NCBI GenBank assembly: GCA_003241595.1
Contig: QFOU01000045.1
Span: 1 to 10,912, forward strand
Direction: 5' to 3'
DNA length: 10,912 nucleotides
Source: Pseudomonas fluorescens
GTDB taxonomy: Bacteria > Pseudomonadota > Alphaproteobacteria > UBA2136 > UBA6156
The position numbers and the translations under genes were made by a program. The notes beneath the pieces are model-generated. The model searched no databases. It was not told where the DNA came from and saw nothing but the letters and a program-made list of their open reading frames with translations. This document shows positions 4,412-10,289 of this stretch, in pieces. The stretch's first letter is position 1; each line of letters starts with the position of its first letter.

Positions 4412-5791
4412 TTAGCGACGTCCTGAGTTGGTGGTACGAATAAGACCGCCCTTGCCTTTCAGACTGCTCTTTTTCAGCAGGCTTTCGTACTTTTGGGCGA
4501 TAAGTGCAGATTGGATGCGTGACACAGTATCTATGGTAACGCTCACAATAATTAGTAACGAGGTACCACCGATATAGAACGGCAGGGTGGCATCGCGGTG
4601 CAACAAGTCGGGCACGGCACAGATAAATGCGAGGTACAGCGCACCGATAGCTGTCAGGCGGGTGGCCACGCCATCGAGATACTTCGCCGTGCTGGCACCA
4701 GGACGGATACCGGGAATGAAAGCGCCGGACTTCTTGAGGTTATCGGCGGTTTCTTCCGCATTAAAGCTTACCGTTGCGACGTAGAAGAACGCAAAGAAGA
4801 TGATCATGCTGACGAACACAGCGAGGTACACCGGTTTACCCGGGGTGAGCCACTGACCGATGAACTGCGCCCACTGCGATTCGGGAGCATAAGACGCCAT
4901 AGTGACAGGCACCATAAGCAGCGCGCTGGCGAAGATCGGCGGAATTACACCGGCGAGGTTCAGCTTGAGCGGCAGGTGGTTATTATCGGACGACACGGCA
5001 CCGAACATACCCTGGCGTTTCGGATATTGGATCGCGATACGGCGGGTGGCGGTTTCCATGAAGGTAATGAAGAAGATCGAGGCAATTGCACCGACGGCCA
5101 TGATGAAGATCAGCAGTTCGGAAATCGAGCCTGTGCGGGCCAATTCCAGAATACGGAAGAGTGAGGACGGCAGGGTTGCGACGATACCGGCGAAGATCAG
5201 CAGCGAGATACCGTTACCAATACCGCGGACGTTGATCTGCTCACCCAGCCACATGAGGAACATGGTGCCGGTGGTGATGGTCAGTGCGGTTTGCAATTGG
5301 AAGCCCAAGCCCGGGTTGGTGACGAGATTCATGACCTCGCCATTCACGATGGCGGTTTGGTACTGGATACCGGAAGCCAGACCGAAGCCCTGCGCAAACG
5401 CCAGCACAACCGTAAGGTAACGGGTGTATTGGTTGATTTTGCGGCGGCCGGGCTCACCTTCCTTCTTCAGTTCGGCCAGTGCGGGGTACGTACTGGTGAG
5501 AAGCTGGATGATAATGCTGGCCGTAATGTAAGGCATGATATTCAGCGCAAACACCGCCATACGCGAGAAGGCACCACCCGAGAACATGTTGAAGAGACCA
5601 AAAAGGCCGCTTTGCAGGTTCTGCTGGTAGCTGGCCAACACGGTGACATCGACACCCGGCAGAGGAATGTGGGTACCGAGACGGTAGATGATGAAAGCGA
5701 GCAGGACAAACAGGATGCGATTGTGCAGTCCTTTTGCCTTGGTCAGAAGTTCGGCGATTTCCGCCTGGGATCCGAGACCGAGAGAGGCCAT
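4412..5791 (-). CDS. secY: Preprotein translocase subunit SecY
   Basis: SecY is the channel of the SecYEG translocon in the cytoplasmic membrane; it exports unfolded proteins with SecA and inserts membrane proteins co-translationally. The 459-aa sequence has the expected ten hydrophobic segments. Landmarks are HIPLPGVD at 41-48, the plug and TM2 region SGLFGLFNMFSGGAFSRMAV (61-80), the EGEPGRRKINQYTRY loop (111-125), the C4 loop RRIAIQYPKRQ (250-260) with its ribosome/SecA-binding basic residues, and the C5 loop ADNLKKSGAFIPGIRPG (349-365). The C-terminal tail is short and basic. The ATG at 5789-5791 is preceded by AGGAG with 12 nt spacing. secY normally follows rplO directly; here a 131-aa unknown gene and two hairpins intervene, so secY-adk seems to be its own unit. 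Confidence 0.98.
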   Translation of the reverse strand: MASLGLGSQAEIAELLTKAKGLHNRILFVLLAFIIYRLGTHIPLPGVDVTVLASYQQNLQSGLFGLFNMFSGGAFSRMAVFALNIMPYITASIIIQLLTSTYPALAELKKEGEPGRRKINQYTRYLTVVLAFAQGFGLASGIQYQTAIVNGEVMNLVTNPGLGFQLQTALTITTGTMFLMWLGEQINVRGIGNGISLLIFAGIVATLPSSLFRILELARTGSISELLIFIMAVGAIASIFFITFMETATRRIAIQYPKRQGMFGAVSSDNNHLPLKLNLAGVIPPIFASALLMVPVTMASYAPESQWAQFIGQWLTPGKPVYLAVFVSMIIFFAFFYVATVSFNAEETADNLKKSGAFIPGIRPGASTAKYLDGVATRLTAIGALYLAFICAVPDLLHRDATLPFYIGGTSLLIIVSVTIDTVSRIQSALIAQKYESLLKKSSLKGKGGLIRTTNSGRR

Positions 5792-5823
5792 AAACGTGTT
5801 TTTCTCCTAGTAATAACCTCACC

Positions 5824-5852
5824 TTTTTACGTGAATTACGAAAGTATCGCAA
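5824..5852 (-). promoter_or_regulatory. Candidate secY-adk promoter
   Basis: The minus strand has TTGCGA (5847-5852), 17 nt, then TAAAAA (5824-5829), each 4/6 of the sigma70 hexamers with ideal spacing. It lies between the upstream terminator and secY. No GC-rich discriminator follows. Confidence 0.4.
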
Positions 5853-5898
5853 CAGAACGCTGGGGTACGGTGGTGGAATTTGCGGCAGATAGGTGTGT

Positions 5899-5924
5899 AA
5901 AACGACACCTTGCGGTGCCGTTTT
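5899..5924 (-). terminator. Intrinsic terminator after the 131-aa gene
   Basis: The 11-bp stem on the minus strand, AAAACGGCACC/GGTGTCGTTTT with one G-T wobble, is closed by a GCAA tetraloop and ends in TTTTACAC. A smaller CCGAAG/CTTCGG hairpin (5935-5952) directly follows the stop codon just upstream of it. Confidence 0.8.
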
Positions 5925-5953
5925 GATTTGTTAACCGAAGGTATGACTTCGGA

Positions 5954-6349
5954 TCAGATGCGGAGTGAGTCGAAATCCAGATCTTCGGTAGGAATAACAT
6001 AGCTCGTATGATTCGCCATGAGATCCTGCTGGCGATCGATAATAGCTTGTGCGGCTTCCGGAGAGGATGGGATTTGTCCCGAATCCATCGCTTTCGCAAG
6101 ATCAGCAACTTCGCGGCGCATATCAACCTCCGCTTTCACGCCTTGGTAATGTTCGCCGAAGAAGCGCTGCATCCTCTCCTCATGAGCAGGGCTACGAGGG
6201 TTGAAGTTCCCGGCACGGTCATAGCTCGTGGACTCTTGGCGCTGGCGACCTTGGACACGGTCGGCGGAGCGATTGAGGACACCCAGAATACGCTGGCGCT
6301 CTTCTTCACTCCAAGGTTCAGGACTCGGTATAAACAGTTCTCTGGGCAT
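5954..6349 (-). CDS. Hypothetical soluble protein, 131 aa, inserted between rplO and secY
   Basis: I do not recognise this protein. It is highly charged with no signal peptide and no membrane segment, so it is probably cytosolic. The N-terminal part (about 12-40) is rich in Glu, Arg and Gln (WSEEERQRILGVLNRSADR) and probably helical. A low-complexity polar stretch spans about 38-55, then mostly helical segments run to about 115 (AHEERMQRFFGEHY, VDMRREVADLAKAMD, SPEAAQAIIDRQQDL). The C-terminus is acidic (TEDLDFDSLRI). The ATG at 6349 follows a GAGGG ribosome site (about 9-10 nt spacing), and an extended -10 promoter is just upstream. Terminator-like hairpins lie on both sides, so it is a self-contained unit. 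The start signal, the terminator and its minus-strand orientation argue for a real gene. Confidence 0.75.
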   Translation of the reverse strand: MPRELFIPSPEPWSEEERQRILGVLNRSADRVQGRQRQESTSYDRAGNFNPRSPAHEERMQRFFGEHYQGVKAEVDMRREVADLAKAMDSGQIPSSPEAAQAIIDRQQDLMANHTSYVIPTEDLDFDSLRI

Positions 6350-6382
6350 CAGCTTTTTCCCTCAGATTGAAACTACCCCTTA

Positions 6383-6391
6383 AGTATACCA
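6383..6391 (-). promoter_or_regulatory. Extended -10 promoter of the 131-aa gene
   Basis: The minus strand reads TGGTATACT, a TGn extended -10 with TATACT (5/6). The expected -35 position falls in the 3' arm of the rplO hairpin and has only a weak TTG match. The predicted leader is about 27 nt. Confidence 0.5.
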
Positions 6392-6400
6392 CCCCCCTCT

Positions 6401-6434
6401 AACACACAAGCCCTGGAAGACCAGGGCTTGTGTG
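6401..6434 (-). terminator. Long perfect hairpin after rplO
   Basis: A perfect 14-bp stem CACACAAGCCCTGG/CCAGGGCTTGTGTG (6403-6416 with 6421-6434) has a 4-nt loop, 20 nt past the rplO stop. On the minus strand only TT follows, then AGAGGGG, so the U-tract is poor. It probably marks the 3' end of the rplR-rpsE-rplO transcript, perhaps as a stabilising or partly terminating hairpin. Confidence 0.7.
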
Positions 6435-6453
6435 AAGCGGTGAGCTACCAGAA

Positions 6454-6996
6454 TTACTTGGCGGCTTTGGCTTTTTGGCTCACTTCGGCAGTGCGTTCTG
6501 CTTTGGGCAGGTAGCGGCCGATGTTTTCCTTCTTCTCAATCAGGGTGACGGAACCGCCAGCCTTCTTGATCTTTTCGATGGCGCTGGCGGACGCAGCGGC
6601 AGCGGTGATGGTCAGCTTGGTGCTCACTTCGCCGTTACCGAGGATCTTCAGACCATCGTAAGCCTTCTTGGTCAGACCGGACGCGATGATGCTTTCTACG
6701 GTTACTGGCTTGGAGGCATCGAGGCGACCGTCTTCGACCATGCGTTGCAGGGTGCTGACGTTCACTTCGGCGTAGGTGGTGGTGAAGTTGGCGTTGTTAA
6801 AGCCGCGCATCGGGAGGCGACGGTACAGCGGGTTTTGACCGCCTTCGAAGCCTGCACGTACGTTACCGGACTTACGGGCTTTTTGACCCTTAACACCACG
6901 GCCGGAGGTTTTACCCTTACCGCTACCGATACCGCGACCTACGCGGGTTTTTGCCTTGTTGGCGCCGAGGTTATCGCTCAGTTGGTTTAATTTCAT
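6454..6996 (-). CDS. rplO: 50S ribosomal protein L15 (uL15)
   Basis: uL15 is a late-assembling large-subunit protein with an extended N-terminal arm reaching into 23S rRNA. The 180-aa product has the Gly/Arg/Lys-rich arm typical of the family (TRVGRGIGSGKGKTSGRGVKG, about 17-37), the FEGGQNPLYRRLPMRGFNN block at 50-68 and the C-terminal globular part with AGGSVTLIEKK at about 146-156. The last 25 or so residues are an Ala/Lys-rich extension beyond the usual end near residue 150. The ATG at 6996 gives the family start MKLNQLSDN, with AAGGG about 10 nt upstream. It follows rpsE by 85 nt with no room for rpmD. Confidence 0.98.
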   Translation of the reverse strand: MKLNQLSDNLGANKAKTRVGRGIGSGKGKTSGRGVKGQKARKSGNVRAGFEGGQNPLYRRLPMRGFNNANFTTTYAEVNVSTLQRMVEDGRLDASKPVTVESIIASGLTKKAYDGLKILGNGEVSTKLTITAAAASASAIEKIKKAGGSVTLIEKKENIGRYLPKAERTAEVSQKAKAAK

Positions 6997-7047
6997 GACT
7001 CGGTTTCCCTTATATTGCCATTGATTGAATTTTTGAGTTTGAGAGGT

Positions 7048-7071
7048 GGGCGCCAGTTTGACCTAGCGCCC
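7048..7071 (-). other. Hairpin between rpsE and rplO, at the usual rpmD position
   Basis: The 9-bp stem GGGCGCTAG/CTGGCGCCC on the minus strand (one T-G wobble) with a 6-nt loop sits 10 nt after the rpsE stop. No U-tract follows. It may protect or separate the messages. A TATAAG sequence lies close before rplO but has no -35 partner, so I do not call a promoter. Confidence 0.5.
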
Positions 7072-7081
7072 TCATCCTAAA

Positions 7082-7912
7082 CTACTCTTGGGTGCCTTCG
7101 GCTGCAGGAGCAGCGGTAGCGGCAGCCATGCTTTCGCCCTTAGTGACGGTTACGACCTTTGGAGCAGCATCGCGGCGGGAACCACCACGGCCGCCAGCGG
7201 CACGTTCACCATCCTTGCGGGGGCCACGCTTGCTGTCGCGGGCTTCGCGGGAAGCATCACGGGCAGCTTGCTTTTTAGCCTTAGCACGGGCTTCTTTTTC
7301 CAGCATTTCCTTCTGGTCGCCAACGCCCTTAGCCGCTTCTACAGCGTGCAGTGCGAGGTCGGTGATCTTGAGGCCACGCTTGGCAGCAATGCTGCGCGGA
7401 GTTTCGATAGCAGCAAATGCAGCAAAGGTTGCGCGGATCAGGTTGAACGGGTTGGTAGAACCCATAGCCTTGGCCACAACGTCTTTGATACCCATAGCTT
7501 CGAAGATTGCGCGCATTGGACCGCCTGCAATGATACCGGTACCCGGTACAGCTGGCTTGATGATCACGCGGGTGGCACCGAAGGTACCGGCTACGTCGTG
7601 GTGCAGGGTGCGACCTTGACGGAGGGGAACGCGAACCATGGTGCGCTTGGCTTCATCGGTGGCCTTACGGACGGCATCGGGAACTTCCTTTGCCTTACCT
7701 TGACCGAAACCTACGCGGCCAGCTTCATCGCCAACCACAACCAGAGCACCGAACGCCATGCGACGGCCACCCTTAACGGTTTTGGCAACGCGGCGAACGC
7801 CGACCAGTTTGTCTACGAATTCGCTGCGCTCGCGCTCTTCGCGGTCGCGACGGCCTTCACCACGGGGGGTGCGGCCCTCGTTGCGGGTTTCGTTGTTTTG
7901 AACTTCGCTCAT
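7082..7912 (-). CDS. rpsE: 30S ribosomal protein S5 (uS5) with long C-terminal extension
   Basis: uS5 acts in decoding fidelity and forms part of the mRNA entry channel. The core is at about residues 31-186: a double-stranded RNA-binding-like half (FVDKLVGVRRVAKTVKGGRR, then ALVVVGDEAGRVGFGQGKAK) and a C-terminal half (LRQGRTLHHDVAGTFGATRV, PGTGIIAGGPMRAIFEAMGI, GSTNPFNLIRAT, TPRSIAAKRGLK). The N-terminus has about 30 extra charged residues. About 90 residues follow the core: an Ala/Lys/Glu helix-like stretch (187-222), a basic Arg/Gly/Asp-rich part (223-250), and an Ala/Thr-rich end. At 276 aa it is well above the usual 165-200. AAGGA lies 9 nt before the ATG, and the gene is 18 nt after rplR. 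The same frame stays open throughout, so the extension is not a sequencing frameshift. Confidence 0.97.
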   Translation of the reverse strand: MSEVQNNETRNEGRTPRGEGRRDREERERSEFVDKLVGVRRVAKTVKGGRRMAFGALVVVGDEAGRVGFGQGKAKEVPDAVRKATDEAKRTMVRVPLRQGRTLHHDVAGTFGATRVIIKPAVPGTGIIAGGPMRAIFEAMGIKDVVAKAMGSTNPFNLIRATFAAFAAIETPRSIAAKRGLKITDLALHAVEAAKGVGDQKEMLEKEARAKAKKQAARDASREARDSKRGPRKDGERAAGGRGGSRRDAAPKVVTVTKGESMAAATAAPAAEGTQE

Positions 7913-7930
7913 AATCTCTGTTCCTTAAGC

Positions 7931-8296
7931 TTAGAATTGCAGACCGGCAGCGCGGGCAGCATCGGCCAGCACGCGGAGGCGACCGGTGAAGCGGTAGCTA
8001 CCGCGGTCGAAGTAAACGGTGGTGATACCGGCTTTAGCGGCACGCTCACCAATGGTCTTGCCGATGAATTCGGCAGCTTCCATACCGCGGCCGTTCTTCA
8101 GGCTGCCACGAAGCTTCTTTTCCATGGTGGTTGCGGACACGAGGGTTACGCCCTTGGTGTCGTCAATGATTTGAACTGCGAGGTTCAGGTTGCTGCGGTA
8201 GACCGACATGCGCAGCTTGCCAGGAGCGGCAAGGCGCAGCTTGTGACGCACGCGACGGGCGCGGCGTTCGGTGCTGGTTTCGCGAAGAATGGTCAT
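7931..8296 (-). CDS. rplR: 50S ribosomal protein L18 (uL18)
   Basis: uL18 binds 5S rRNA and, with L5, helps dock it into the central protuberance. The 121-aa product has the basic N-terminus ERRARRVRHKLR (10-21), the SVYRSNLNLAVQIIDDTKGVTL segment at 31-52, KTIGERAAKAGITTVYFDRG at 80-99 and the YRFTGRLRVLADAARAAGLQF end, all standard. The ATG at 8296 has a perfect AAGGAG site with 8 nt spacing. It is the first gene after the terminator of the 65-aa gene and has its own promoter candidate and a structured leader of about 100 nt, so it appears to head a separate rplR-rpsE-rplO unit. Confidence 0.98.
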   Translation of the reverse strand: MTILRETSTERRARRVRHKLRLAAPGKLRMSVYRSNLNLAVQIIDDTKGVTLVSATTMEKKLRGSLKNGRGMEAAEFIGKTIGERAAKAGITTVYFDRGSYRFTGRLRVLADAARAAGLQF

Positions 8297-8319
8297 GGAC
8301 CTAACTCCTTTTCTGGTTG

Positions 8320-8388
8320 CTCCCCTGCCCTATGCGTTGGGGAGAAGTTACCACGGTGCACGCATACGACGTATGAGCAGCCCCGTGG
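8320..8388 (-). promoter_or_regulatory. Structured 5' leader of rplR-rpsE-rplO
   Basis: Two stem-loops fit in the leader. The first (8351-8388) pairs CCACGG with CCGTGG, then TGC with GCA, then CATAC with GTATG around a 3-nt loop, giving a 14-bp interrupted helix. The second (8320-8344) pairs CTCCCC with GGGGAG around a 13-nt loop and ends about 10 nt before the AAGGAG ribosome site. Autogenous control by a ribosomal protein of the unit would fit this layout but is inference. Confidence 0.5.
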
Positions 8389-8403
8389 AAAAGCGAGATG
8401 CTT

Positions 8404-8438
8404 GGGGGCTATATGGAGGGAAATGATGGGGTTGGCAA
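8404..8438 (-). promoter_or_regulatory. Promoter candidate of rplR-rpsE-rplO with GC-rich discriminator
   Basis: The minus strand has TTGCCA (8433-8438), 17 nt, CATATA (8410-8415), then GCCCCC (8404-8409). The -35 is 5/6; the -10 is weak by the E. coli standard. Spacing and the GCCCCC block are identical to the rplQ promoter. It lies between the terminator of the 65-aa gene and rplR and gives a leader of about 100 nt. Confidence 0.55.
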
Positions 8439-8473
8439 GGGAAATTGAATAAAAACACCATGAAATATCCGAC

Positions 8474-8501
8474 AAAAAAACCCGCCTTGCAGCGGGTTTT
8501 T
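8474..8501 (-). terminator. Intrinsic terminator after the 65-aa gene
   Basis: The stem AACCCGC/GCGGGTT around a 6-nt loop is followed on the minus strand by an unbroken run of seven T (8474-8480). It is a textbook terminator, starting 12 nt after the stop. Confidence 0.92.
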
Positions 8502-8513
8502 CAAAATATCGAA

Positions 8514-8711
8514 TCAGCTTTCATTCCGGACATGCTTTACGGCCTTGAATGTGCTGAGGAGCGCCAGAACGCCAAAGAGCATCGTGATGATCGCCAGAAC
8601 CCAGAAACTGCGCGTTTCGACCGATGCGGGCGGGCTGATGAGCTTGCCCACCATCGAAAAAATGCAGAGCGTCAGAACCAACGCGATCAGGGCGTAGAGA
8701 ATGGTCTTCAT
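8514..8711 (-). CDS. Small two-helix membrane protein, 65 aa, unknown function
   Basis: I do not recognise a family. Two hydrophobic helices are clear: about residues 3-25 (ILYALIALVLTLCIFSMVGK) and 36-55 (FWVLAIITMLFGVLALLSTF). A short polar link SPPASVETRS joins them and the C-terminal tail KAVKHVRNES is basic. By the positive-inside rule both ends are probably cytoplasmic, forming a membrane hairpin. The start at 8711 has a strong GGAGGAG site with 7 nt spacing, and the gene has its own promoter candidate and a textbook terminator. These signals make it a convincing gene despite its size. It lies between rplF and rplR, normally adjacent, so it is an insertion in the spc cluster. A link to SecY or membrane-protein synthesis would be speculation. 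Confidence 0.8.
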   Translation of the reverse strand: MKTILYALIALVLTLCIFSMVGKLISPPASVETRSFWVLAIITMLFGVLALLSTFKAVKHVRNES

Positions 8712-8759
8712 GATGAGTCTCCTCCGTAACAGAACATGATGCGGTGTATGGACACGGGC

Positions 8760-8787
8760 ATTGTACAGGTGTGAGCCTGAGGCGCAA
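8760..8787 (-). promoter_or_regulatory. Candidate promoter of the 65-aa gene
   Basis: The minus strand has TTGCGC (8782-8787), 16 nt, then TACAAT (8760-8765, 5/6), followed by GCCCG. The -35 is weak. It lies between the terminator of the 100-aa gene and the 65-aa gene, with a predicted leader of about 40 nt. Confidence 0.45.
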
Positions 8788-8795
8788 CCTTAAAC

Positions 8796-8822
8796 AAAAC
8801 CCCCGCCGTGTGGCGGGGGTTT
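8796..8822 (-). terminator. Intrinsic terminator after the 100-aa gene
   Basis: The 8-bp GC stem CCCCCGCC/GGCGGGGG (8800-8807 with 8812-8819) has a 4-nt loop and is followed on the minus strand by TTTTGTTT. Confidence 0.9.
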
Positions 8823-8849
8823 CTGGGTGGTTTGTAAAGAAGATCTGCA

Positions 8850-9152
8850 TCAGTCCCGCAGAAAGACCACAAACCGGGCCAGCCGACCCTTAGGTTTGCG
8901 TTCAGCGAGTTTGGCAAGCAGCTCCGGAGTGGAGCGCACCATACGTGTGGGACCGTGATCGGACTTCAGTTCGATCATGTTGCGGCCATCGGCGTATTCG
9001 ATCACCTTTTCTCCGGTAGGCAGGCGTTTGACACGCTTTTTGAATAACAAGCGGATCAGGAACATCGTGAATTTAAGTACGAATAACGCGATGATAAGCA
9101 CAGCCCCCATCGCAATCAGAAGAATGCGTATTAACAGATTAAGAACGTCCAT
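8850..9152 (-). CDS. Hypothetical membrane-anchored basic protein, 100 aa
   Basis: I do not recognise a family. Residues 4-37 are strongly hydrophobic (LNLLIRILLIAMGAVLIIAL onward through FVLKFTMFLIRLLF), long enough for one membrane helix plus a second hydrophobic or amphipathic stretch. KKRVKR follows at 38-43, which by the positive-inside rule places the C-terminal part in the cytoplasm. The tail of about 57 residues is polar and basic (LPTGEKVIEYADGRNMIELK, then STPELLAKLAERKPKGRLAR) and may form a small domain. The ATG at 9152 has only a modest GGGGA ribosome site. A promoter candidate upstream and a strong terminator downstream frame it as its own unit. It is the first of two small membrane-protein genes inserted between rplF and rplR. 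Confidence 0.75.
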   Translation of the reverse strand: MDVLNLLIRILLIAMGAVLIIALFVLKFTMFLIRLLFKKRVKRLPTGEKVIEYADGRNMIELKSDHGPTRMVRSTPELLAKLAERKPKGRLARFVVFLRD

Positions 9153-9202
9153 GTGTTTCCCCGTGAATATCGGCAGTTGGCCGAGACAATTAAGGTGAGC
9201 TT

Positions 9203-9231
9203 CATATAGGTAATCCGTTTCTCTAATTCAA
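9203..9231 (-). promoter_or_regulatory. Candidate promoter of the 100-aa gene
   Basis: The minus strand has TTGAAT (9226-9231), 17 nt, then TATATG (9203-9208), each 4/6, in an AT-rich stretch just after the rplF terminator. The predicted leader is about 45 nt. Confidence 0.45.
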
Positions 9232-9244
9232 TATTTTCAATAAT

Positions 9245-9271
9245 AAAAAACCCCGCCGGAGCGGGGTTTTT
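9245..9271 (-). terminator. Intrinsic terminator after rplF
   Basis: The stem CCCCGC/GCGGGG (9251-9256 with 9261-9266) is closed on the minus strand by C(TCCG)G, a UNCG-type stable tetraloop. It is followed by six T (9245-9250), with the facing A-run ahead of the stem. It lies 32 nt after the rplF stop and ends the rplE-rpsN-rpsH-rplF part of the cluster. Confidence 0.93.
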
Positions 9272-9303
9272 CTGAACCGAGGTTCGAAGTCGTAATCTTG
9301 CGA

Positions 9304-9849
9304 TTACTTCTTCTTGCCTTCCTTCATGGCGATGAATTCGTTGGTGTAACGAACGCCCTTGCCCTTGAACGGTTCTGGTGCGCGACGGCTACGCAGGTTG
9401 GCCGCGAATTCGCCGACCTTCTGCTTGTCGGTGCCGCTCACGGTCACTTCGGTCTGGTCCTTAACCTCAACGGTGAGACCCGCGGGGATCTTCACTTCGA
9501 TGGGGTGGCTGTAACCGAGGGTCATGTTCAGCTGTTGGCCTTGAACAGCGGCACGGTAACCCACACCGATCAGCTTCAGGCTGATGCTGAAACCGGTGGT
9601 AACGCCAACAACCATGTTGTTGACCAGCGCACGGGAGGTACCCCAGGCAGCAGACAGCTGACGCGGGTTGCCCTTCGGCTCGAACGTGAGTTCGGTTACG
9701 CCATCGGTGGTGGCGGTGTTAACGGCGATGTTCGCGGGCAGTTCAGTGGTCAGGCTGCCTTTGGCACCCTTAACAGTTACGGAACGGCCGTTGATGGTGG
9801 CTTCTACGCCCTTGGGCAGCGGAAGCGGTTTTTTACCTACACGAGACAT
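9304..9849 (-). CDS. rplF: 50S ribosomal protein L6 (uL6)
   Basis: uL6 binds 23S rRNA near the sarcin-ricin loop, close to where elongation factors act. The 181-aa product has the family start MSRVGKKPLPLPKGVEATIN, two homologous alpha/beta repeats, the LIGVGYRAAVQGQQLNMTLGYSH segment at about 93-115 and the C-terminal signature PEPFKGKGVRY at 158-168. The Lys-rich end KEGKKK is usual. AGGGAG lies 7 nt before the ATG; the gap after rpsH is 17 nt. rplR should follow directly in the standard order, but here a terminator and two unrelated genes come first. Confidence 0.98.
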   Translation of the reverse strand: MSRVGKKPLPLPKGVEATINGRSVTVKGAKGSLTTELPANIAVNTATTDGVTELTFEPKGNPRQLSAAWGTSRALVNNMVVGVTTGFSISLKLIGVGYRAAVQGQQLNMTLGYSHPIEVKIPAGLTVEVKDQTEVTVSGTDKQKVGEFAANLRSRRAPEPFKGKGVRYTNEFIAMKEGKKK

Positions 9850-9866
9850 ATTCTAGCTCCCTTCGC

Positions 9867-10262
9867 TTACATTACTTGGCAAAGGATTTCGCCGCCGACG
9901 TTCAGCTCACGGGCCTTGGTGTCGGTAACGACGCCGCGGCTGGTGCTGACGATGGTGGTGCCGAGGCCGTTGGAGACCATCGGGATTTCCTTAGAGGGGC
10001 TATACACACGGCGGCCCGGGGTGCTTACGCGCTTGAGCGACGTAATAACCGGCTGGCCTTGGTGGTACTTCAGGGTCACTACGAGAGTGCCTTGAGCGCC
10101 TTCAGTTTCAGTGGTGTAGCTGCTGACATAACCTTCGGCCACGAGAACGTCGAGGATGGAGGCCTTCAGCTTGCTGGCCGGAACGCGGACAGTGCTGTGC
10201 TTTTGTGCTTGAGCGTTGCGAATGCGAACGAGCAAGTCGGAGATGGGATCGGTAACGGGCAT
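9867..10262 (-). CDS. rpsH: 30S ribosomal protein S8 (uS8)
   Basis: uS8 binds the central domain of 16S rRNA early in assembly; in E. coli it also represses spc operon translation by binding the rplE region of the mRNA. The 131-aa product has the start MPVTDPISDLLVRIRNAQAQ, VPASKLKASILDVLVAEGYV at about 27-46, LKRVSTPGRRVYSPSKEIP at about 76-94 and the conserved ending STSRGVVTDTKARELNVGGE followed by ILCQVM. The length matches the family. The ATG at 10262 is preceded by AAGGA about 11 nt upstream. It sits between rpsN and rplF in the standard order. Confidence 0.98.
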   Translation of the reverse strand: MPVTDPISDLLVRIRNAQAQKHSTVRVPASKLKASILDVLVAEGYVSSYTTETEGAQGTLVVTLKYHQGQPVITSLKRVSTPGRRVYSPSKEIPMVSNGLGTTIVSTSRGVVTDTKARELNVGGEILCQVM

Positions 10263-10289
10263 ATCTCTATCTTTCCTTACCTGTTAACC

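Noticed and set aside
7088..8452. 454-aa open frame on the plus strand
   Set aside because: It is antisense to rpsE and rplR, its Gly/Ala/Thr-rich translation has no recognisable domain, and the minus-strand genes are certain. It is a codon-bias shadow.
9131..9205. 24-aa ORF overlapping the start of the 100-aa membrane-protein gene
   Set aside because: Its ATG overlaps the predicted -10 of that gene's promoter, so it would not be in the transcript, and it has no good ribosome site.
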